Source: Hymenobacter gelipurpurascens
GTDB lineage: Bacteria; Bacteroidota; Bacteroidia; Cytophagales; Hymenobacteraceae
Direction: 5' to 3'
NCBI RefSeq assembly: GCF_900187375.1
Contig: NZ_FYEW01000001.1
Coordinates: 682,001 to 746,000 of the forward strand
Length of the DNA stretch: 64,000 nucleotides
In this document: piece by piece, positions 51,739 to 57,715 of the stretch
Layout: every line of letters begins with the position of its first letter
Position numbering within the stretch: the stretch's first letter is position 1
Position numbers and translations under genes: made by a program
Notes under the pieces: generated by a model
Told to the model about the DNA's origin: nothing
The model's input: only the letters and a program-made list of their open reading frames with translations
The model's database searches: none

Positions 51739-53133
51739 ATGGCTCGCATACGTCAGGCCTTTTACAATAAGTTTCGTCTGCATGTGTACCTGCGGCGGCC
51801 CAACAGCGAGGGCTTCCATCAGGTGCGCATCGTCTGCTATTTCCACGGCACGGACTTCTCCGTGTCGCCGGGCCTGCTGATTTTGCCCGAACGCAAAACG
51901 GCGCGCAAAACCCATCAACTATTTGAGCCGAAGACGGGCCGGGTGCTGTCCGACCATCCGGAAGCGGATTATATTAATGAGGAGCTGGGCAAGTGGGAGA
52001 AGAAGCTACGGGACGCGTTCCGCACGCTCGCAGGCCCGCTTGGCACGACGCAGGTAACGCGGGACATGATGGAGGAAGCGGTGTTCCCTGCCACCACGCC
52101 TTCGCAAGCTCCCGCACCGGCTCCGCTGGAGCCCGGTGCTTTGACCATCAGTGCCCACTACCAGCAGTGGCAGCAGGAGAATGAGGGCCTGCATTCCGCG
52201 TCCCACCTGCGCCACTATCAGCACGTCGTTGACCAACTGGAAAAATGGAAGCCGAACCTGCTCGCGAGTCAGCTCACTGAGCAGCTGGTGCAGGAGTGGC
52301 GCCGTAAGTTAGTCGCGCGCGGCGACGCCGATGGCAGCATTGCCGAGCACTACAAGTTCTTCCGGCTGCTGGCCACACGCATCGGTCTGAACCCGAAAGC
52401 GCCGTGGCTCCGCTACAAAGCGGTGCACGCGGTTCAGCTCGACCTGACTCGTGAGGAGTTGCAGGCGCTGCTGGTGGTGCAGCTGGATGATCCACGCCTA
52501 GCAGAAGAGCGGGATCGGTGGCTGCTCCAGTGCTTTTCCGGCCGGCGTGACTCGGATATGCGCCTGCTCTCGCCTCAGCAGATCACCACGCTGCGCACGG
52601 CAGAGGGCGAAACCGTAACCGCTATTCGCCACTACCAGGGCAAGACGGCCGCCGAAGTGCTGCTGCCCTTGCCGCCTGTGGCAGTGCGAATCGGCGAGCG
52701 GTGGCAGTGGCAGCTTCCGGAGCGGGTCAACCGGCGTCGTACCGGTCAGATCAAGGAAGTGGCCAAACTGGCCGGCCTGAACCGGATGTTCAATGATGCC
52801 AAGATTTCTAATGGGCAGGTGACCGATAACTACCGGCCGGTGTGGGAAGTGATTGGCACGCACACCGCTCGACACACCGCCGGCAGCCTGCTGCTCGAAT
52901 TCAGCGGAGGCGATAAGTCATTGGCAGCGTACCTGCTAGGCCATGCGCAGAACGCCACCAGCACTGATATCTACGCCAAGGATAAGGCCAAGCGGGTAGC
53001 CGGGCCGTTGCTGCAGGCCTGGGAGCAGATCCTGGGGCCGCACTACGATGCGGATCCGGCCGGGTGGGTGCACGCGGAAGATGGCGGGCCTATCCGGGCT
53101 AAGCAGTATGTGAAACGCAAAAAGACTACCTGA
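51739..53133 (+). CDS. Tyrosine recombinase (phage/element integrase)
   Basis: 464 residues from MARIRQAFYNKFRLHVYLRRPNSEGF. An N-terminal arm-binding part and a SAM-like core-binding domain (ALTISAHYQQWQQENEGLHSASHLRHYQHVV) precede the catalytic domain. Active-site residues are visible as CFSGRRDSDMRLLSP (first Arg), a Lys in the beta-hairpin region (YQGKTAAEV), THTARHTAGSLLLE (HxxR), LGHAQNATSTDIYA (His and nucleophile Tyr). It is like the integrases of Bacteroidota phages and conjugative elements. It lies at the very left edge of the foreign region and points into it. The frame opens at 51619, but MARIRQ is the likely start. Confidence 0.92.
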   Translation: MARIRQAFYNKFRLHVYLRRPNSEGFHQVRIVCYFHGTDFSVSPGLLILPERKTARKTHQLFEPKTGRVLSDHPEADYINEELGKWEKKLRDAFRTLAGPLGTTQVTRDMMEEAVFPATTPSQAPAPAPLEPGALTISAHYQQWQQENEGLHSASHLRHYQHVVDQLEKWKPNLLASQLTEQLVQEWRRKLVARGDADGSIAEHYKFFRLLATRIGLNPKAPWLRYKAVHAVQLDLTREELQALLVVQLDDPRLAEERDRWLLQCFSGRRDSDMRLLSPQQITTLRTAEGETVTAIRHYQGKTAAEVLLPLPPVAVRIGERWQWQLPERVNRRRTGQIKEVAKLAGLNRMFNDAKISNGQVTDNYRPVWEVIGTHTARHTAGSLLLEFSGGDKSLAAYLLGHAQNATSTDIYAKDKAKRVAGPLLQAWEQILGPHYDADPAGWVHAEDGGPIRAKQYVKRKKTT

Positions 53134-53186
53134 CCAGTTGCCATGGCGTATTTATTTTCAGCACACCAGACCATATCCTATTGCTG

Positions 53187-53384
53187 ATGCTTACCCTAGG
53201 CGAATTCAAGTATAAGCCGGGCAACTTAGTAGCCCTTGAATCCGGCTGGCCTATCCTTACTGTGGTGTGGCGCGCCAAGTTTTTGGGGCTGGATAAGCGC
53301 ACCTACAACGTGTACCAGGTCAACAACGAGTACTGGGATGTGTACTTTGAAGATGAACTGTACTCGGCACTACGGGCCCGGTAA
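53187..53384 (+). CDS. Small hypothetical protein of the element
   Basis: 65 residues from MLTLGEFKYKPGNLVALESGWPILTVVWRAKF. It reads like a small SH3-like beta barrel (short strands: GNLVALESGWPILTVVW, NVYQVNNEYWDVYFEDEL), similar in style to proteins that open with KPGDxVxLxSGxPxMTV, a DUF2158-type pattern. An in-frame ATG at 53181 adds two residues. Function unknown. Confidence 0.6.
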   Translation: MLTLGEFKYKPGNLVALESGWPILTVVWRAKFLGLDKRTYNVYQVNNEYWDVYFEDELYSALRAR

Positions 53385-53537
53385 CTAATTCGGATGGGCC
53401 TCCAGCCACCAACCAGCCAGCCAGTTTGCAACCGGGTACACAATGGCAGCCAGGACCAGAAAGATCATAATGATCTTAATGCCTTGCCACATACCATCTT
53501 CTTCCTCTTCTTCGGGGCTATGATAGTCTTGTCTCAT
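53385..53537 (-). CDS. 50-residue single-pass membrane protein
   Basis: Reading MRQDYHSPEEEEEDGMWQGI then a membrane helix (KIIMIFLVLAAIVYPVANWL) and AGWWLEAHPN. Its ATG overlaps the TGA of the upstream gene (ATGA), which supports translation. The strongly acidic cytoplasmic head followed by one helix is common in small phage-borne proteins. Function unknown. Confidence 0.6.
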   Translation of the reverse strand: MRQDYHSPEEEEEDGMWQGIKIIMIFLVLAAIVYPVANWLAGWWLEAHPN

Positions 53538-53791
53538 AGTAGTGGTGGCAATTTTACATACTCGGTATAGTGCTCCAGCGGGCCACTGCTCACGAAGCTG
53601 CGACAGTGGTGCAGGTAGTTGACCTCGGGGTCATAGTACACCTCGGCAAAGAAACTGCCCATATGGTACAGATTGATGGTGTCGCCTTCCTCTCCAAACC
53701 GCGTGGCCAGAAAGGTGCCTTCCATCAGCGTGATAGCTAATTGATCGGTGAGGTCTAGCTGGCGGAAGGTGTAGAAAGAAGGAATAGCCAT
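53534..53791 (-). CDS. Small hypothetical protein of the element
   Basis: 85 residues from MAIPSFYTFRQLDLTDQLAITLMEGTFLATRFGEEGDTINLYHMGSFFAEVYYDPEVNYLHHCRSF. It looks like a compact alpha/beta protein that ends with EHYTEYVKLPPLL. Related small proteins are common in Bacteroidota mobile elements, without known role. An upstream in-frame start at 53848 would run through a hairpin and is not preferred. Stop overlaps the next ATG. Confidence 0.6.
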   Translation of the reverse strand: MAIPSFYTFRQLDLTDQLAITLMEGTFLATRFGEEGDTINLYHMGSFFAEVYYDPEVNYLHHCRSFVSSGPLEHYTEYVKLPPLL

Positions 53792-53805
53792 AACCCGAAT
53801 ATAAA

Positions 53806-53838
53806 AGAAGCCCTGGCCATTTGTGGTAGTCAGGGCTT
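53806..53838 (-). terminator. Hairpin upstream of the 53534-53791 gene
   Basis: AAGCCCTG...CAGGGCTT stem, on the minus strand followed by CTTTTATATTC. It could end a minus-strand transcript entering from the right or act as an attenuator. Confidence 0.45.
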
Positions 53839-53920
53839 TGGGGGGCATTAAAAACTTAAGATGCTGTAACTAAAAGTAGGAGATTGATATATTATTCGTA
53901 TTATCCTAATCAATCTCTGA

Positions 53921-54091
53921 ATGCTCAAAAGTTTACAGCGTTTCTGGAATATCCTAACGGACGTTTTCCACTCAGATCCCACCCCTCCTTTCCCACTCTG
54001 CTCTTGGAGCGAAATGCCAGAACAGGACTGGCCTAAAGGGTACGACCCTATCACCGATAGCTTTCCAGATGGCTATCACCGCTCAAAATAG
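53921..54091 (+). CDS. 56-residue hypothetical protein
   Basis: MLKSLQRFWNILTDVFHSDP followed by TPPFPLCSWSEMPEQDWPKG and YDPITDSFPDGYHRSK. Amphipathic N-terminus, Pro/Trp/Asp-rich remainder, and a strong hairpin directly after the stop codon. That position supports a real gene, though no homologue is recognised. Confidence 0.45.
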   Translation: MLKSLQRFWNILTDVFHSDPTPPFPLCSWSEMPEQDWPKGYDPITDSFPDGYHRSK

Positions 54092-54093
54092 TT

Positions 54094-54124
54094 AAGCCCT
54101 GACTACTGCAAATAGTCAGGGCTT
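54094..54124. terminator. Terminator between converging element genes
   Basis: AAGCCCTGACTA and TAGTCAGGGCTT form a 12-bp perfect stem with a 7-base loop, followed by CTTTGTTG on the plus strand. It ends the 53921-54091 gene and perhaps the cassette arriving from the right. Confidence 0.75.
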
Positions 54125-54223
54125 CTTTGTTGCAGTAGATGTCGTATTCACACCTTTTGCGCGGTTGTGAATACGCAAATCTACTATTTCCGAAATCGAT
54201 ACCAACCCAGTCAGGCGCGGCGC

Positions 54224-54781
54224 TTAGCCTTTTGTATACAACAGGCCTAGGCCAATAAGGCAGAGCGAATATGTGAGGCAGCCACCTATCCACACCTTAC
54301 CGAGTAGCGTTTTCAGCATCGGGCCGGCCACGGCCACCACACGCAGATCTTCCTGAGCAGGAGGCACTGTTTCGCCCGGGGCCCGCACCTGTAGCCAGGC
54401 CCGACGCCACACGTAGCGGTCGGGAAAGTACGCCGCCAACGGATTCCAACTGACGTGGTACTTACCCACGTAGGGCAGCTTGCGGGCTTCGTTCAGGGCC
54501 GGGTTGAAGTAGTACACCCAGTAGGCGGTGCCGAGCAGCAGCAATCCTAGGAAGCTGATACCAAAAGCCAGCCAGTTGCCCCAGACCGGTAGCGAAGCTG
54601 TGAAGGCAATGGCCAGCGTAATCAGGCAGCGCCACATCCAGCGCTGCCGGTGAAACGTGCGCAGCAGCGAGTCCTTGCTGCCATTCTCGGTGAAGCGCTT
54701 CACATCCGCCTGCAACCAGATGCGCGGGTGCAGGCGGAAAAGTTGAAACGCCACCACATGGGTAAGCAATAGCCAGAGCAT
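54224..54781 (-). CDS. Membrane protein, last gene of the lysis-type cassette
   Basis: 185 residues with three membrane helices: MLWLLLTHVVAFQLF at the start, WRCLITLAIAFTASLPVWGNWLAFGISFLGLLLLGTAYWVYYF in the middle, and VWIGGCLTYSLCLIGLGLLY at the end. A segment YHVSWNPLAAYFPDRYVWRRAWLQVRAPG lies in a soluble loop. No family recognised. The ATG follows directly on the TAG stop of the gene before it, so the two are coupled. Confidence 0.65.
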   Translation of the reverse strand: MLWLLLTHVVAFQLFRLHPRIWLQADVKRFTENGSKDSLLRTFHRQRWMWRCLITLAIAFTASLPVWGNWLAFGISFLGLLLLGTAYWVYYFNPALNEARKLPYVGKYHVSWNPLAAYFPDRYVWRRAWLQVRAPGETVPPAQEDLRVVAVAGPMLKTLLGKVWIGGCLTYSLCLIGLGLLYTKG

Positions 54782-55183
54782 CTACTGACGGGCTACTTCG
54801 CGTAGCGACTTTTTATCTACTACTTCCCAGCCGTCTGGGTCAGTTTTAAATTCCGGGGTGGGAAGCACTGCTTCCTCTGACGTATCAGGCTGCAGGGCCC
54901 GGCAGGAAAACGCGAGTAGCCCAGCTGCTACCAACACCAGGATCATCAGCAGGCCTGGGCCTACCTGATCATCTGGGCTCTTGGGCCGGCAGGTCAGGTA
55001 GACGAGGTAGCTGAAGATGATAAAGCCGACTGCACCCCACAGCCCGGTCGTGTAGTCACCGGCATCGGTGCCGAGCAACAGGGCAACAAAGAAGCCGATA
55101 AAGCCGCCCACGATAGCCTGATAGATCAGGGCGAAGGGGTAGGAGAAAACCAGAAAGCAAATAGTAAGCAGGAGCTTTTTCAT
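54782..55183 (-). CDS. Small membrane protein of the cassette
   Basis: 133 residues with four hydrophobic segments (LLLTICFLVFSYPFALIYQAIVG, GFIGFFVALLLG, GLWGAVGFIIFSYLVYLTC, LLMILVLVAAGLLAFSC) and a short charged tail. It could be a holin-type or antiholin-type protein by size and topology, but no family is recognised. It lies 29 bases after the endolysin gene. Confidence 0.65.
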   Translation of the reverse strand: MKKLLLTICFLVFSYPFALIYQAIVGGFIGFFVALLLGTDAGDYTTGLWGAVGFIIFSYLVYLTCRPKSPDDQVGPGLLMILVLVAAGLLAFSCRALQPDTSEEAVLPTPEFKTDPDGWEVVDKKSLREVARQ

Positions 55184-55212
55184 ATGGATAAAGGATGAAG
55201 TGAATTGGTGGA

Positions 55213-55782
55213 TTAAGCAGCGAGTGAGACGCGGGAGAACCAGGAATTGATAAACTCTTCCTGATCATGTCGTCCCTCTGCGATATCGATGTACTTGCCC
55301 CCCTGCATCGTATTGAGGATTTTCAATATCAGTTTAGGCCGGCGGTGATTATTCATTCGAGCAATCGTAATGGGGCCGATTTTGCCATCTACCACCAAGT
55401 CTGGATAATCGACTCCGTTGCGATTTGTCAGATTCAGGGCTCGCTGCAGAAAGCGTGAGGCCACCCCAACGCCACAGTTCACCGCTGTATCGTATAGCTC
55501 GTTAGCTATATCTTGATCATTGAGCTCACCTAGTCGGTTAGCATCCCAATACCCCAGTTTATAAAAGCGCAACACGTGCTCCTGTAGCTTTGCATCTGTG
55601 GCCAAAGTGCCTGGGAAGCCTGGCGCTTTTCTATGGTAATCCACCAGAGCCCACCCCAGCCACTGTGGATTGAAGTTGCGAGCAACGCCTTTCCAGGTTT
55701 CACCACCCCGGTCTTTGGGGTTGTCGGCGTAGCCACCTTCTACAGCAGCCGTTTTGTGATAAGCGGTTTCAAAATTGGCCAT
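55213..55782 (-). CDS. GH108-type phage endolysin (N-acetylmuramidase)
   Basis: 189 residues from MANFETAYHKTAAVEGGYADNPKDRGGETWKG. The catalytic glutamate lies in VEGGYADNP (about 14-22), the signature of GH108 muramidases. ANELYDTAVNCGVGVASRFLQRALNL... and LVVDGKIGPITIARMN are the C-terminal peptidoglycan-binding part found with them (PG_binding_3 type). It should cut the glycan strands of murein. There is no signal peptide, so release needs a holin or pinholin, for which the neighbouring membrane genes are candidates. Its ATG immediately follows the stop of the upstream gene. Confidence 0.93.
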   Translation of the reverse strand: MANFETAYHKTAAVEGGYADNPKDRGGETWKGVARNFNPQWLGWALVDYHRKAPGFPGTLATDAKLQEHVLRFYKLGYWDANRLGELNDQDIANELYDTAVNCGVGVASRFLQRALNLTNRNGVDYPDLVVDGKIGPITIARMNNHRRPKLILKILNTMQGGKYIDIAEGRHDQEEFINSWFSRVSLAA

Positions 55783-55783
55783 C

Positions 55784-56203
55784 TTAGTAAGCTTTGGGTG
55801 CTGGTGGAACATTGGCTTCATCGGCTGAAGCCGAGCCATTCATTGTCATGTTTTCTGTATCGATTTTGGCATCGATCTTCCGCGCATTTACTGTGGTGGA
55901 AGGCTTCACCACGGCGGCCGCCTTCACGAAGCCGCCAATCCCGAACAGGATGAAGGAGGCTTGCAGGCATACATCCAATCCGTCATTGTCGAGCCGGCCT
56001 GCGGCGCGCATCGCCATGCCATAAATGGCCAGCACCCAAGCCAGAATCTGTCGGGCGCTGAGCACGCCATCGGTTTCGAAAATGGAGAGGAACACCCGTG
56101 GCGTGAGCTCCTTGCGGAGCCAGAACCACAACAGCAGAATACCCAGGGCCCAAAGGCCTGTATGCAGCAGGGGCTCAGAAACAGGGGGTAGGTTGACCGT
56201 CAT
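55784..56203 (-). CDS. Holin-like membrane protein
   Basis: 139 residues from MTVNLPPVSEPLLHTGLWALGILLLWFWLRKELTPRVF. Three hydrophobic segments (LLHTGLWALGILLLWFWL, ARQILAWVLAIYGMAMRA, VCLQASFILFGIGGFVKAAAVV) are followed by a polar tail ending PPAPKAY. It overlaps the upstream gene by ATGA and is followed at once by the endolysin, the normal site for a holin. Family match not recognised, so the role is by position and topology. Confidence 0.6.
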   Translation of the reverse strand: MTVNLPPVSEPLLHTGLWALGILLLWFWLRKELTPRVFLSIFETDGVLSARQILAWVLAIYGMAMRAAGRLDNDGLDVCLQASFILFGIGGFVKAAAVVKPSTTVNARKIDAKIDTENMTMNGSASADEANVPPAPKAY

Positions 56204-56859
56204 TTCTTCTCGACTGCTACCGCCTCCAGGTTCTCTGTCCGCGTGTTGGGATTCTGGTTTTTCAAGTCCACATACACCTTGCGGCCTTTCCAGAACTGCC
56301 ACCAATGCTTCGCATCGCGCTTGCTGTAGGCCCGTACATCAAACTCGTTGCGAATCGTGTATTTGACTGCTAGGCTGTCATCAGTCACCACACCCGTAAG
56401 TGTGAGCCAAGGATCCTTGTAAGTGCCAGCCTTGGCAACTTTCGTCTGAATGCCTGCAGGTGTCACCTCCCGTATTGTGGTATCCTTCAGTGCCACAGTA
56501 GGCACGCGCTGAGCAGTGCTGGTTTGCACGCGCTGGGCCGAAATGAGCTGCACGCCTAGACCTTTGAATTCCTTCTGCAGCTGGTCCCGTATTTCCGCTG
56601 CCAATCCCGACTTAACCTGCTTAAGCACAGCGGCTGAAATGATGGGCGTCACTACGCGCACCGTTTCGCGGCCCTGGGTATCGACGGCACGAGTCTCTGG
56701 CTGCTGGGAGTAGAGGTTGATGATGCTCTGCTTTTCCTCCTCTTTCTGGACATTTTCGCCATAGAGGTAGTAGATCAGGCCCGCCGCAATGGCCAGCAAC
56801 AGCAGGAGCACGATAGAGCGATAGGCGTACAGGCGAGCGAGAACAGAAAGAACGGGCAT
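56200..56859 (-). CDS. Membrane-anchored periplasmic protein (spanin-like candidate)
   Basis: 219 residues: one N-terminal membrane helix (YRSIVLLLLLAIAAGLIYYLYG) followed by a charged, partly coiled-coil ectodomain (KEEEKQSIINLYSQQ..., ISAAVLKQVKSGLAAEIRDQLQKEFKGLG) and a beta-rich end with WWQFWKGRKVYVDLKNQNPNT. An inner-membrane anchor plus coiled periplasmic part is the shape of an i-spanin, though it is longer than most; the tail also resembles uncharacterised prophage proteins of Bacteroidota. Coupled to the holin-like gene by ATGA overlap. Confidence 0.6.
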   Translation of the reverse strand: MPVLSVLARLYAYRSIVLLLLLAIAAGLIYYLYGENVQKEEEKQSIINLYSQQPETRAVDTQGRETVRVVTPIISAAVLKQVKSGLAAEIRDQLQKEFKGLGVQLISAQRVQTSTAQRVPTVALKDTTIREVTPAGIQTKVAKAGTYKDPWLTLTGVVTDDSLAVKYTIRNEFDVRAYSKRDAKHWWQFWKGRKVYVDLKNQNPNTRTENLEAVAVEKK

Positions 56860-56863
56860 GGCA

Positions 56864-57496
56864 CTAATCAGAAAGGGTAAAGGCTAAATCACGTCGGTCG
56901 CTTTCCAGCGAGAGCAGGTCTACATCGGCTTCCGTGACATGGTCACGGCACCAGGAGAGGATCAGGATGGCCAGCGGCCGGTTCTTCTTGCCGCATATCA
57001 GCAGCGCCACACACGAATCATAGGCCCGGTCATTCATCAGCCGGCCCATTTCAAAGTCCTGCACATTATCTGGGTGCATCCAGTAGTAGGCCGCCTGCTT
57101 AAGCCCCAGCACGAGGTGCGGGTAATTGCTCATCAGCATGCTCTGACTCGCCAGCTTCCAGCGGGAAATATCCCGTCCCCCTACCGCTTCGCTTACCTGG
57201 CTCATCTTCTTGATGGAGTCATCTCCTTCGAAGTACTCGCCGTTGTGGAGTCGGTACAGGCCGACGTGGTCCGCTTTCGTCGTCAGACAGATCCGCTCTG
57301 TTGCTTGGTCTAACAGCACCTGCTTTTCCGCCAGGTAGAAGAAGTTGCTTTGCTTCTTTTTCCGGCGAGCCTCGCGCCATTCATTTAAGGTGGTGCGCAG
57401 CATATCTAGTAGCAGCAATGCTACTGCCACGGCAACCCCGGCTAGTGCGGTATAGAGTTTATCAGCGGGGGGCAGGGCGGCAAGCAACAAGGGCAC
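56864..57496 (-). CDS. Membrane-anchored GAF-like protein with HNGE motif
   Basis: 210 residues. One N-terminal helix (LYTALAGVAVAVALLLLDML) is followed by a basic linker (EARRKKKQ) and a GAF-like domain of about 150 residues: AEKQVLLDQATERICLTTKADHVGLYRLHNGEYFEGDDSIKKMS, then VALLICGKKNRPLAILILSWC. The LHNGE...G..S segment is one I associate with phage proteins near lysis genes. It may sense a small ligand and time lysis; this is inference. First gene of the cassette, 23 bases after a perfect palindrome, and four bases before the next gene. Confidence 0.65.
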   Translation of the reverse strand: MPLLLAALPPADKLYTALAGVAVAVALLLLDMLRTTLNEWREARRKKKQSNFFYLAEKQVLLDQATERICLTTKADHVGLYRLHNGEYFEGDDSIKKMSQVSEAVGGRDISRWKLASQSMLMSNYPHLVLGLKQAAYYWMHPDNVQDFEMGRLMNDRAYDSCVALLICGKKNRPLAILILSWCRDHVTEADVDLLSLESDRRDLAFTLSD

Positions 57497-57518
57497 AGCT
57501 AGATAGGCAAGTAGCTAA

Positions 57519-57549
57519 AATATTGTAGTGTAAAATACACTACAATATT
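57519..57549. promoter_or_regulatory. Perfect 14-bp palindrome, candidate operator of the lysis-type cassette
   Basis: AATATTGTAGTGTA-AAA-TACACTACAATATT. It ends 22 bases upstream of the first gene of the cassette (GTG/ATG at 57496), where a repressor or activator would bind. No T-run follows, so it is not a terminator. Confidence 0.65.
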
Positions 57550-57604
57550 CCATAACGGCAAATCATTTCGTTATGCTTCCTTTAATCACTGCTGAATAAG
57601 CACA

Positions 57605-57633
57605 AAAAAGCCCCGCCGGATGCGGCGGGGCTA
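57605..57633 (-). terminator. Terminator of the 724-residue protein gene
   Basis: AGCCCCGCCG and CGGCGGGGCT stem, followed on the minus strand by TTTTTTGTG; 83 bases after the stop at 57716. Confidence 0.85.
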
Positions 57634-57715
57634 GGGGTTATGGTTTCGCCAGTATTACGCGACAGTCAGCGGTTTTTTTCTTCCTTGCCATGAGCCAATG
57701 GTTAATTATAATCTT

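Noticed and set aside
53848..54054. Minus-strand frame of 68 codons
   Set aside because: It overlaps the better supported 56-codon plus-strand gene and shows no plausible protein features.
54051..54293. Minus-strand frame of 80 codons
   Set aside because: It runs through a terminator hairpin and overlaps the end of the cassette gene.
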